A DNA stretch of 64,000 bases. Origin: Aporrectodea caliginosa (lineage: Eukaryota; Annelida; Clitellata; Crassiclitellata; Lumbricidae). The stretch spans positions 124,001 to 188,000 of the forward strand of contig JACEVL010000104.1 in NCBI GenBank assembly GCA_020284085.1, in the 5' to 3' direction. This document shows, piece by piece, positions 11,786 through 22,869 of the stretch. Under the pieces are notes generated by a model, which saw only the letters and a program-made list of their open reading frames with translations, was not told the origin of the DNA and did not search any database. Numbering within the stretch: position 1 is the first letter of the stretch; each line of letters opens with the position of its first letter. Position numbers and translations under genes: made by a program.

Positions 11786-11836
11786 CTGTCTTTGTCTCTG
11801 TATGTTTCTCTCTCTGCTGTCTCTCTCCCTCTCACC

Positions 11837-11874
<38 letters not shown>
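11786..11874. repeat. (CT)n microsatellite
   Basis: CT/TCTG-rich tract ending at the insertion point of a PIF/Harbinger-like MITE. The CT tract continues beyond the element as CTATGTTTTGCCTCTTGC. Confidence 0.9.
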
Positions 11875-11876
<2 letters not shown>

Positions 11877-11877
11877 A

Positions 11878-12331
11878 GGGGCCGTCCATAAATGACGTCT
11901 CGCACCTAGGGGGAGGGGGTCGGAAATTTGTGACGATGTGTGACATGGGGTGGGGGGTCTGGTCTAGTGTGACGTCACACCAGGTCTATGTTATTAAATT
12001 TAACAATAAACAACAATTTAATTTTAATAATAACAGCACTAATTTTGAGGTTTAAATTTTCATTATTTTTTAATTATTTTAATGTATACGGGCACCATTA
12101 TTAATAATTTTCTAATTATTTCCGTATTTGGTCACCGTTAGATTTTAAAATATTCATGTTTTCACTATTTGTTCCATGAAGGAGCAATTTGCTTCGCCAT
12201 GGAAATCGGTTTGGGGGTCAGAGCTTCGTGACGTCATTTTCAGAGGGGGTCTTACTTTTTGTGACGAAGTGTGACGAGGGGAGGGGGTTAAAATCGGCCA
12301 AAATAGCGTGACGTCATTTATGGACGGCCCC
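11878..12331. mobile_element. PIF/Harbinger-like MITE
   Basis: Terminal inverted repeats begin GGGGCCGTCCATAAATGACG on both ends. The element is flanked by TTA direct repeats (11875-11877 and 12332-12334), the 3-bp TWA duplication characteristic of PIF/Harbinger. It is 454 bp with subterminal TGTGACGTCA words and an AT-rich core. There is no coding capacity. Confidence 0.85.
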
Positions 12332-12379
12332 TTATCTATGTTTTGCCTCTTGCTCCGTCTCGATCTCTATCTATCAAAC

Positions 12380-13915
12380 TATAATAATAATATTCGTTTA
12401 TTGAAGAAACACTGGGTTGGCACACCGCAAAACATTACAGAAACAGTAATACCAGTTATAAATAAGCAAAAATTAATCAATTTGAATCACTGTTCAAGCA
12501 GGGGGCAACATAGTCATCGGGGCAACATTACTAACCTGAATAGTAACCGCGGGACAAAATTTCTGTCATCTTTGGGCGGCAGTTGAAAGTCATGTGGTCT
12601 CGGTCGAAGATCATGATGACGGATATTAGTGGGAGGAAAGACCGATCGCAGCACATGAGTCTTGGATCGCATAACCGATCGTAGCTGTTTGTCCTCAGCA
12701 TCACACACCATCTCAGCAGCTCCTCGTGAGTCTTCCGGGAGGTAACCCGATCTTCGCATTCGAGCAAGGAATCGCTCCACACGGGCCCGATCGTCGGCTG
12801 TGGCATATCCCCACCACGCCGGAGCCGCGTACAGGAGCCTCGAGACCGTAGTCGCTCCAGCGACCATATGGAGGGCCCGAGTAGGTAGACCGTGGGCTCT
12901 TAGCACTTTCAAGGCATAGAGAGAAACTGTCAAGGGTGGCTATCTTTTTCGCGAGGGTAGAGTCAAAGGCTTTTGACAGGTCCAGTGAGATAATGGCAAC
13001 GTAGGCATTCGTCTGAAGCATAGTTGTAAAAAACTTTTTTCGTTTTTTATTTTTTCCGAAAAACGTCGTTTTTTCGTTTTTTATTTCTCGTCACGTTTTT
13101 TTCCGTTTTTTATTTTTGCATGTCACTTAATTTATTTATTTACTGTCTGTTACTATTTGTTTTAATTTTATTTTTGTCTACTATCCCTTACGTTGTCTCC
13201 GGTCTTTCAAGGATTCGTCTAATTTGCGTCACTATATTAGTGTCATCATTTGAGAAATAAACAGCACAGTACAGGAAATAAAATTTATACAAGTGATTTG
13301 AATTTCTAAGTTATCCAAAATGCGAAATGTTGTCTTTGTACTCAGAAATCTCTGATTGACTGATAAACTGACGGATATTACCACATTATCAAGTTTTTAT
13401 ATAAAGTCAGAATTGTAAGTAGACCTACAATTTTTAATTAAATAGGCCTACACTCTACATGTATACTTACCAAGTTTAGTTTTTAATTGCTCATGTCAGC
13501 ATGGATTTATGTGGACTTATGTATAGGCCTACAATTTAAATCTGAAAAGATTTCAATATTTTAAATTTCTCAATTTCTTTTTAAACCAAACTTATGAAAA
13601 AGAAATTCATTGTTGTAGATTACTGTTACTTGGTGTTTACTAATAAAGTTATGTTATTTGCTGATTAAAATTAAATTGTGTAAACAAGGTTTTTAATTTT
13701 AAAATGCAGTAAAATATGCAGCAAAGTCAAATTATTTTCTCTTCCGTTTTCGTTGTTTTTTCCATTTTTTATTTTTTTCAATAAAACGACGTTTTTCCGT
13801 TTTTTATTTTTATTTAACCGTTTTTAACAACTATGGTCTGATGCAGCTCTGTGACCTGGTGCAGCAGGTAGACTAGCGCCGACGTCGTTGAACCTGTCGG
13901 TCTAAAGGCGAACTA
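12380..13915 (-). pseudogene. LINE RT fragment interrupted by a hAT MITE
   Basis: On the minus strand, [16 protein letters not shown] (about 13913-13844) continues across an inserted element to NAYVAIISLDLSKAFDS (about 13010-12955). It then jumps directly to LYALKVLRAHGL and RLLYAAPAWWGYA, so the PQG and YADD part is deleted. The C-terminus runs to about 12520. The 3-prime end carries ...TTCAATAAACGAATATTATTATT at about 12410-12380. Confidence 0.85.
13019..13835. mobile_element. hAT-like non-autonomous element
   Basis: Ends are CATAGTTGTAAAAAAC and, reversed, CATAGTTGTTAAAAAC. The flanking 8-bp words are GTCTGAAG (13011-13018) and GTCTGATG (13836-13843), with one mismatch. An 8-bp target duplication plus CA-initial TIRs fits the hAT superfamily. 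The 817-bp body has subterminal GTTTTTTATTTT arrays and no ORF. The LINE frame is contiguous once the element is ignored. Confidence 0.85.
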
Positions 13916-13916
13916 A

Positions 13917-14322
<406 letters not shown>

Positions 14323-14325
14323 AGG

Positions 14326-14635
14326 TTTTATTGCTATCCATGGCCTAGCATGTGAACTCCCTCAATGGGTCTTAAAGTAAAATCCATCCACACATACATA
14401 CATCCATCCATCTCTTTTCTTCCATAGAGGGAGTTCACAATTATACTTGTAAGACCCATGGAAGGAGTTCACACGCTAGGCCATGGATAGCATTAAAACC
14501 TATAGTAGGCGTACACAATGCTAAGCGATGGATAGCAATTGGATCTATTAATTATAATAGAGGAACTTCATACGCTAAGCCATGTATAACATTGGGACTT
14601 ATGAACGGAGTTTACAAGCTAAGCCATGGATAGAT
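14326..14635. repeat. Minisatellite of a 50-60 bp unit, one unit inverted
   Basis: The unit core GCTAAGCCATGGATAGCA preceded by GGAGTTCACA recurs at about 14455, 14510, 14560 and 14605 with decay. An inverted unit lies at about 14327-14375, across a CATC tract from a partial unit near 14430. Confidence 0.75.
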
Positions 14636-14852
14636 TTGTTTCAAGAAGAAAATCTAGACAGAATATTCAGGTAATCGCGATTGCATTAATTCTTCATCGA
14701 TTTTTTAATATGTCTGGCGTGTGCTTTGCCAGATGTGTGATCATATCAAGCCCGACACAAAGACGAGTTCAAGTTTTCAAATATTGTCATTAAACCAGAA
14801 ACAATGTGTCCTTTTTAGCCATTCCACAATGCTTTGCTCAAGTTATAGCACT

Positions 14853-14970
14853 GTGGATGATTGGTTAGAGCGCTCGGCCTCTAACGCTGAGCTTACGGGT
14901 TCAAGCCTTTATGAGGGACCTTGAGCAAGTTTTGCATTCCAATTGCTCTACAGTGTAGAATCTACACCAT
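14853..14970 (+). mobile_element. tRNA-derived SINE head
   Basis: TGGTTAGAGCGCTCGGCCTC looks like a tRNA A-box region and CGGGTTCAAGCC like a B box. They are spaced as in a tRNA but do not fold into a full cloverleaf with a proper acceptor stem. This is better read as a SINE head than a tRNA gene. Confidence 0.6.
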
Positions 14971-15581
14971 CGATGTTCTGCTATATGGTAGTGCGCTATT
15001 GTGAACTTTGAAAGGAGTTCAATATCAAAAACAGTTGAATTGTATATATTGCATAAGGCAATAATAGCTTCATTGCTCGTGTATTTTGTCAACGGCAGAA
15101 AGAAGTAAACGTTGGTAATTAAAAGAAGCCAAAATGGGTTTGAAAACGTCATCATAACTTTTTATGGAGCTTTCCCATCTCCCATCCCAATTAACAGAAT
15201 GCAAGCTACAGGCAGCTACAACGAGTCACTACCTAGAGTTTGTTGTGTAGTTATTTTATGGATGAAATGGTGCAAACGAATGATATGAAACACATTTTCG
15301 TAGCAATATCAGCAGACCATATAATAGCCTGCAAGTGAATCGAAGTTGCTATTGTGGCCAGTCAGAAAATAAACAGTTGTTTTCGCTGACTTGGCAAAAG
15401 ATATGTTGATAAAATGAATTTCGAGTACTTGAAAGGACCACAAATGATGTCCAATGATTGACGTTGAAACTACATGATTGTTACTCTATATCGCTTTTAG
15501 ACTGAAGCAACTCACTATGTAAAAATACTGCAAATTTTAGATGAAATCAATCTGAATACTCATTTGTGCGATTAGTTTCAG

Positions 15582-16027
15582 GAAAGCTTTTGTGCTCTCT
15601 TGAGCAATACAATTCTTGCGTGGCAAAAGTCTTTACATTGGCGATTTCTTCCGGTGCATATCGCACTTGTGATTGTCCTCTTCAGTGCCATTTAGCCACC
15701 TATCCATACTCAATCTCAACAAGTCCTCTGTCAGACCATTTCCTCAACTATACGTCGCAAAGATCTCAGTTCCAGGGACGGAATCTGACGATGTCGAAAC
15801 TGAGCAAGGAACTCGTCTACCTGGATATCTTCTACTCTCAGCTGAACTACATCGACCTCCAAACAACTCCAGCCTACGATGTCCTCACACTGGTGTGTGA
15901 CATTGGAGGTGCATTGGCACTAATTCTCGGAGGAACATTACTTACCATTGTCGAAGTTTCCCAGTGCTTCGTCCAACTATTAAATGAAATTATTACTGCT
16001 GCAAGGTTCGCTAAGATGCAACGCTGA
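15582..16027 (+). CDS. DEG/ENaC channel, terminal exon with TM2
   Basis: Last exon of an ASIC/degenerin-like channel subunit, a trimeric amiloride-family cation channel of the plasma membrane. The acceptor TTAGTTTCAG, entered in phase 1, is followed by 148 codons and TGA. It carries the end of the cysteine ladder (CDCPLQC), the pre-TM2 helix region (LNYIDLQTTPAYDVLTLVCD) and TM2. The pore block reads GGALALILGGTLLTIVEV. The family's G-x-S selectivity motif is therefore G-G-T here (15929-15937), and the usual G-L-F before it is absent. Only about 18 residues follow TM2, so the cytoplasmic tail is very short. Across the window the exons (1-114, 2049-2136, 2757-2869, 10205-10303, 10590-10719 and this one) have intron phases 0,1,0,0,1. 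All splice sites and frames are intact, so the gene looks functional. The ligand or gating stimulus cannot be told from sequence. Confidence 0.95.
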
Positions 16028-17234
16028 TTCCTAAAGCATACTAGATGCAAAGTTGTATTCCAAATCCTATGGAACTAATAGAGTTGGTCAATTTAGAGTT
16101 CAATACTATTGAAACAGAAAAAACGAACGCATGCTAATTTAATTTTATATTGAACGGGGTTAATTAAGTGCAACTGAAGAATATATAATTTTGTGTCATA
16201 TATTGTTGTTCGACATTGAAGCATAATGTCTTTAAATGAGCTGGTTTAAGCATTTTTCTAATTATATATTGTAGTTATCTTATATTTCCACTGAATTTCC
16301 GAACACTTGCACTAGTCTTACAGACTGTTTAGTATAATATGTTGTGAACGTTTCAAGAATATTCTCTATATTTATGCGTATTTAAATTTTGGTATCGTTG
16401 TATGGTGTTTTATTGGCATTGGTCGATTTTGAAACCGACGTTTAAGCACAACAGTTATCATTTGAAACGTATTCTTATCGGTTGAACTCTATTTGTAATA
16501 TCAGTTAGGACATTCTATGCGAGACAGTTCTGCAAAGCGACAATTCATCGCTTAACAATTCCACGCATAAGTGAATGCCTTTTTTCGAAATTTATTCTGA
16601 GCTTAAGAAATTTCCAATTATCTGCAAACTTGTTGGTCCTTCTCCGGATGGATATTCAACGCTATACTATATGAAAATGATTCTGAGCATAATTGACATA
16701 TGTATTCATTCTATCCTCTATGGACTCTGCAACGGTTATTCAAATTTAGAGTAGCAAATTGTTTCTTCTGCAATGTTCGCCTGAATACGCCGTTTAAAGG
16801 TCGATTCATTTGCATGCTAGATGCAAAGGTCTTTATTGCAATTCTTTCAGACTAATAGATTATTGGTGTAGATGGTATTCGTATCTCTGTTTGGAGTTCA
16901 TATTTCTAAATCACTGTTTGGCATTTTCAAAATGGTCTTTCTTCTGTGCTAATTGTTTTTGTGCGTTTTCACTGGGTTCCTGTCCGCTATTAAAGATCCA
17001 AAGATCCAATTATAGCTTCCACATGTATACATAATTTTTTCCGCATTTTCAAAGTTCCGACAAGAGCAGACGACCTCTAACATGTTTCACAATGGTACTG
17101 TTAATAACATTCATTGTTTTCATGCTTTTTGCATGACATGTCTTGCATGGAGATAGCCTTTCTATGTTATGCATCTCTAGGAGTATACTTTTGTCTCTGG
17201 CTGATTTTTTAAATATCTCAAACTCCATGAAAGT
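16028..17234. other. 3-prime flank of channel gene
   Basis: Probably the channel 3-prime UTR followed by intergenic DNA. I saw no AATAAA or ATTAAA in the first 400 bp. A decayed repeat pairs 16022-16080 with 16803-16860 (shared words CTAGATGCAAAG and ACTAATAGA). Confidence 0.4.
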
Positions 17235-17660
17235 TTAGGTATTTATATTCTTATTCATTGAATTACATCGTTTTAAAACTTTCTTCATATATTGTCCCAT
17301 AACGTAAGATGAAAAGTTATCAAAGAAGTCAACCCGCGGGAGGTCAGCAAACATGGAGGCGCAATAGTCAAGGCGGCTGACCACAAACGCCTGAAAGAGG
17401 GAGACCGTAGCTTTGAAAATCAGAGAGCGAACAATGATCCTGAACTGCCGCAATAAGTTGTATCAGCTGCGGCACACCTTATCTATATGGGGGTGCAAAG
17501 GTCAGCTCTGAGCACATGAGCGCCCTGAGATCACGCAACACCGAAGAAAGAGACATTGTGGGGAATTCAGCTGAGAGAATGCTCCGGTCTAGCTTTGCCA
17601 GCCAAAGAAGATATGATCCAGTCCAGCGGATGACCAGCGAGTCCAATAGAGACAGTTAAG
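17235..17660 (-). pseudogene. L2/CR1-like LINE fragment
   Basis: Minus strand reads TVSLFQAFVVSRLDYCASMFADLPR, the conserved post-RT block of L2/CR1 LINEs (x-x-A-F-V-x-S-R-L-D-Y-C-N-S). Further upstream on this strand there are only short, frame-shifted stretches. It is truncated at both ends. Confidence 0.7.
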
Positions 17661-18123
17661 GTTATTTGAACCAGGTCAGAGCAGAGGGGTAGATGGGCCA
17701 GCTGACACGGGCATACGATTTTGAGAGGCCTACTCTCCCTAATAGAGTCGAACGTTTGAATGGATTTGCAATTTTGAATATCAACTGTGAGAAGGAAAAT
17801 TTGCTGGATTTCTCTAATGTTATTGATGAATTTGCCCAAAGATAAGCACGTAAAGCATTTCTGAATGTAAAGAAGTGATGACCGTTTCCGATCTGTTGTT
17901 CCGACATTCCGAATGCAAAATACAAATCGTTCTAGTTCTTTTATTCTGCTCTGTTACTGATGAATTGTAATTAAATCATATTCATATGTATATGAAAGTG
18001 TATATTATTACGTGCATATTCTTATGATTAGGGTGTCCATTAATTAGTGGTAACATCACTGGCGTGAAGAGCAGTAGGAAGCGGGATCGCTTACCGCAAC
18101 CCTCCCAAAGGTCAACTCATCCC

Positions 18124-18299
18124 AAGACCGTAGCCAGGATTTTGTTTCGGGGGGTGTTTACTTGTCCTTGAGCAAGCCGACAAGCAACCGAGTCACCCGA
18201 CTAAAGGGTCTGTGTTAGTAAATGCTTTCTTTCATTTTTACATTATTTAATTTCGGGTGGTGTTCAAACACCCCAAACACCCCCCCCTAGATACGGCCT
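18124..18299. repeat. MITE-like repeat with GGCCGTA ends
   Basis: AGACCGTAGCCAGGATTTTG at the left pairs imperfectly with AAGGCCGTATCTAGGGGGGG (reverse of the right end). The interior has GGGGGGTGTTT opposite AACACCCCAAACACCCC. No clear target duplication is visible. Confidence 0.5.
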
Positions 18300-18714
18300 T
18301 GACTCATCCTATCATTCGCGAGATGGAACGAATAATTATCATTATCCAGTGCGTAAGTCCTCACCACTTACCATCCCTATTGGCTCCTCATTTCCTCATA
18401 TTTTACAAAAACGCGATTTTTACAAAATATATGCATCATATCGATTTGAAATTTTGTACCATTCCTTGTAATGATCTAATCTACTAATATCCAGGTTTTC
18501 TTGAAAAAATATCTCTTAACAGCAAATATAACTTTTTGACGAGAGGAGATTAGAAAATAAGGTCCTCTCGAGTGGCGTGATTAATAACGACTTTTACTTT
18601 TATACCCATTATCTCCTCTTCCTATACTTCCTAACACACTAGGTCGACATATTTGCCATTTTACACTAACACAACGCTTACGTCCTCACGACTGTCGCCC
18701 TATTGGTGATTGTA

Positions 18715-20210
18715 AGACATCTGTAATATTGTACGTCTGTCCGTATCTGTATCTGTACGTCTCCATGTCTGTCCGTCTGTTTGTTCATTCGTCTGCCCGT
18801 CTATTTGCCTCTCCGTCTGTATAATCTGCCTGTGTGTCCTTGTGTGTCCGTATGTATAGCTGTATGTAAGGCTGTATGATTGTCCGTCTGTCACCCTGTT
18901 CGTCTGTCTGTCTACCCTGCCCGTCTGTTTGTCTGTCTCTCTGCCAGTCTATGTCTGTCAGTGTGTGTAATCTGCCAATGTGGCCCTGTGTGTCTGTCCG
19001 TATGCATGGCTGTATGTTTGACCGTCTGTCTATCTTCGACTGTCCTTCTGTCTGCCTACCTGCCCATCCGTTTGTCTGTCTGCCCATCCGTCTGTATAAT
19101 CTGCCTGCGTGTGCCTGTTTATGTCCGTCTGCCTATCTGTTCGTCTGTCTGTATGTCTGCTTGCCCTTTTGTTTGTCTGTCTGCCCGTCCGTTTGTCTGT
19201 CTGCCCATCCGTCTGTATAATCTGCCTGCGTGTGCCTGTTTATGTCCGTCTGCCTATCTGTTCGTCTGTCTGCTTGCCCTTTTGTTTGTCTGTCTGCCCG
19301 TCCGTTTGTCTGTCTGCCCATGCGTCTGTATAATCTGCCTGCGTGTGCCTGTTTATGTCCGTCTGCCTATCTGTTCGTCTGTCTGTATGTCTGCTTGCCC
19401 TTTTGTTTGTCTGTCTGCCCGTCTCGTAGTTTGTCCGTCTGTATAATCTGCCTCTGTGGCCGTCTGTCTGTCTGTCTGCATGAACAGCTATATGTTTGTC
19501 CGTATGTCTGCTTGTCTGCTCGCTCGCCCGTCTCTTTGTCTGCCTGTCCGTCAATGTGTCTGCCCGTCTGTATAATATGCCTGTGTATCCATGTGTTGTG
19601 TCTGTTCGTATGTACGGCTGTATCTTTGTCCGTGTTTCTGTTCGTCTGTCTGTCTCCCTGCCCGTCTGTTTGTCTGTGTAAGCCCGTCTGTATAGTCTGC
19701 CTTTGTCCGCGTGTGTCTGTCTGTATGTACGTCTGTATGTTTGTACGTATGTCTATCTGTTCGTCTGTCTCTCTGTCTGCCTGCCTGCCCGTCTGTTTGT
19801 CTGAGCGTCTGTATAATCTGCCTGTGTTCCTGAGTATGACTGTCCGTTTGTCCATATGCCTATCTGTTCGTCTGCCCGTTTGTCTGTACTATCCGTCTGT
19901 ATGAATGTCTGTACGTAAGGCTGTAAGTTTGTCCGTATGTCTATATGTCCCTCTGTTTGCCCGTCTGTTTGTCTCTCTGCGCGTCTCTATAAATGTGCCT
20001 ATGTGTCCGTCTATACTGTATCTCTGTCCGTTTGTACGTCTGTCCATTTGTATGTGGGCTCGTCTGTATGATTGTCTGTCTGCTAGTCTGTCCGTCTGCT
20101 TGCCTGTCCGTTGGTATATCTGTCTGTCCTTACCACTGTCCGTCTGCATATCTATGCTTCAATCTCTCCGTCTGCTCGTTTTTATGTCTGTCCATGTGTC
20201 CGCATATTAG
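18715..20210. repeat. TCTG/TCCG tandem array with higher-order repeats
   Basis: About 1.5 kb of degenerate tetranucleotides. A roughly 120-bp higher-order unit starting near TCTGTATAATCTGCCTGCGT recurs at about 19090, 19211 and 19326, the third spacing being shorter by 10 bp. Diverged units continue to about 19815. The long Cys/Leu/Ser open frames on either strand (up to 224 codons) are artefacts. Confidence 0.95.
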
Positions 20211-20304
20211 GCCTACATTCCACCGCTGTGGAAGTCCCTCAAATCGGATGAAAAGTAAACACTCCGTGAATTCGCGTTGTTTGTTATCGTGAACTCATTA
20301 CGAA

Positions 20305-20737
20305 AGAAAGGCAAGAAATAACGATTAAGACTACATGGCTGTGTCGCCTTAATCGCGATCTTTAGACGCGTATTATTCCAAAGCTGGGTTAATAACTAAA
20401 GAAATCACCAACTCACGATTAGGGTTACATAGCGTCTAGACTAAATATAGGTTTCAAATACGCATGCTTTGGTCACAGTAATTGCTCATTGTAGGCCTAC
20501 AGCGAGGACTTAATTAACATTGGAAAGGCAAGAAATAACGATTAAGCCTACATAGATGTGTCGCCCCATTCGTGATCTTAAGACGTTTGTTATTCCAAAG
20601 CTGAGCAAATAATTAACAAAATCTCCAAACTAAGATTACGGCTACACAGCGTGTAGACATAACAGTGGTTTCAAATATGCGTGCTTTGATCAGAGTTATT
20701 GTTGAGTGTACAGCGAGGATACGTGATTCAACTATCG
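20305..20737. repeat. Two-copy tandem duplication, about 217-bp unit
   Basis: Copies start at 20305 and 20522 with AAAGGCAAGAAATAACGATTAAG and stay collinear through TATTCCAAAGCTG and ACAGCGAGGA. They have diverged by roughly a fifth. No coding capacity. Confidence 0.85.
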
Positions 20738-21296
20738 CTAACACAATATTTCCCCAAATTGACGCACGCCTATTTCTGCGAGTTTTGATCAAATGAAATG
20801 CTACTAATATCTCAACATGTAGAACATAGATTAATTAACAATAAAAGTGCTCAACAGCTCAAATTATCTTTAAGAAGCTTAGTTAGGTTTGCGCCATTGA
20901 TGATGTGATTTGCTATGGATAAACAATTTTCAAAATTCATGGATTTCATAACTGGCTAATTTCCTTATTTTTTATAATTGTATTCAGTACTGTACTATAG
21001 GAATTTATTCAGTGCTGTACTACGGAGGTTTTACATTTCCGCCTACAATCAAATAATTATATCTGTCTTAGTTTCCTGCAGTACAACTTTAGGCAATGTA
21101 CATTTTTAAATTATGATTATTAAACATTATCTTCTCTGCAGATTGATTTCACATACCCGCAGATATATTGCACGTTGTATAAAATAGCAATGATGAAACC
21201 AATAGTTATTAAGATTAATTCAAAAAATCCTGAATAAATGCACATTTGAAAACATAAGATATTTAAGGATAATCCGAAGTGTTGGCAGGGTTTGAT

Positions 21297-21427
21297 TCAT
21301 TGCAGCATTTGCTGCATCCTTCTATAAGCTCGTCGCATTTCAATGGATTTGTCATTCATAATTTTTTGCATAATTGGCTGTGTGAATTGTGGATGAAGTT
21401 CCTGACATTTCTCAATGACCACTTTCC
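21297..21427 (-). CDS. Candidate terminal exon of unknown gene
   Basis: On the minus strand an acceptor with a pyrimidine tract (ATTCTTACTGTTTTAG) leads into an open frame entered in phase 1: KVVIEKCQELHPQF...MQKIMNDKSIEMRRAYRRM, ending MLQ and TGA. The composition (charged, amphipathic, no low complexity) looks like real protein and unlike the LINE families here. I do not recognise the family and found no partner exon on the minus strand further right. It could be an isolated pseudo-exon. Confidence 0.35.
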
Positions 21428-21799
21428 CTAAAACAGTAAGAATACTGAAGCATTTAATAAATTGTTGAAATGAAAATATATTAACCTGAAACTGTGGCCT
21501 AACTAGGCATGAAATAGTGTAATAACATATCAAACTCAAATAATGGTTCACATTACAAAGATGGTGATTTATTTCCATTTGCAAATGATCAGCACATCAT
21601 TCTTTTACATATAATAATCAAACTTAGGATTCAGTGAAGCAGCATTAAGCCAGGTTCTACATCGAGATAAAAATCCACAACACAGAGGTCTTTGTATATG
21701 CTCAAGCATGGACAGAAATGGTGGAAGGCCTATATATGAGAGATATTTTGCTAGCTGATGCAATATATTCGTTCGTAACGACATTAAATTTTGACATCA

Positions 21800-22335
21800 T
21801 ATCGGCAAGCGCAGAGGGCCCTTCTGAGTAGATGTCTTGAAGAGGCGCTATATAATGGCTCATTTACATTAATTACATATTGACAAAATAACGTCTTCTA
21901 ACATCATCCCTATGAGCGCCTGTTGGCGTGTGCAATTGCTTCCGATAATTTTTTTATTGCTGTCGTCACTGATCGTCGGCATTGCAACACAGTTACCGGT
22001 ACTGTGCCTTCTGATCACATTAAGTTTAAGCAACAGTGTAAACGTGTTCGAAAACTTGTTTCATCTGCCAAATCTGAATATTTAACTAACTTAATTGCTG
22101 AAAGTTCTGCATCACCCAAATCTTTATGGTTGGCCTTAAATAAATTGTTACATCGTGAGAAGTTACATTTGGCTCCTACTATGTGCTTAGCTGCTCATGA
22201 TCTTGCAAGTAAATTCTTGAACTTTTTTGCAGACAAAATTTCTGGTATACGTCTTAAATTGATCAGTTCCTCTGCACTGGACAAATTCCTCTATCCAAAT
22301 TGTACACCTCCTATCATGGACTACTTTCTGCCAAC
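21800..22335 (+). pseudogene. LINE fragments (tail, then pre-RT linker of another copy)
   Basis: 21800-21880 has the LINE/SINE-type end CTTGAAGAGGCGCTATATAATGGC. 21923-22335 is open and reads QQCKRVRKLVSSAKSEYLTN, SPKSLWLALNKLLHR and FLNFFADKISGIR. This is the segment between endonuclease and RT in CR1/L2 ORF2. It is cut off before the RT domain. Confidence 0.7.
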
Positions 22336-22615
22336 ATATTTTTTCTTTTAAAAATAATATTGAAAGTGGCACACTTGGCCACTATAAACTAACTATTTTT
22401 TGTATCTTAACTCGTCCGGTCAGCGTATATCATTATGAATATTTTACAACTCCTTGGTCACTACAACTCCGTTACTTTTATTTTTCTATTAAAATGAATT
22501 TATTTAGTGGTCCATGTAGATGATTGATCGTCGTAATAATTTAGGTTACTGTTTAATAATTTAACGCACACTTATACTAATTAATCACTAATTATAAACA
22601 GTGGCGGTGTAACGG
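22336..22615 (+). repeat. Dispersed AT-rich repeat, copy 1
   Basis: Matches 42838-43115 in inverted orientation. Shared words include ACAACTCCGTTAC, TCCATGTAGAT and ATAAACAGTGGCGGT. Not classified. Confidence 0.7.
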
Positions 22616-22869
22616 TCCCCTTTAATTATAGTTGTTAGACTATAATAGGGTATATCCTGATAGTGAACACGTGTTACATATAATGTTTCTATCAATCGTG
22701 ATTGGTTGAATGTGTGTCATGTTATACAATTCAACCAATAAAACCAAGTTAACTCAGCTCGTTTTGAATATTAATTATAATTAAAATGAATATGTCAATT
22801 ATTACAATATGGTCTCGTTTAATCTAGTCTAGGGGTAATTTAATGAGATTGTTTAATATTCTAACTTAA

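Noticed and set aside
12514..12933. A host gene with a WWGYA motif
   Set aside because: Matches the C-terminus of the LINE clade seen at 8178-9578.
18880..19904. Long Cys/Leu/Ser-rich ORFs (up to 224 codons) that look like cysteine-rich proteins
   Set aside because: They are read from TCTG/TCCG tetranucleotide repeats, and similar ORFs exist on both strands.
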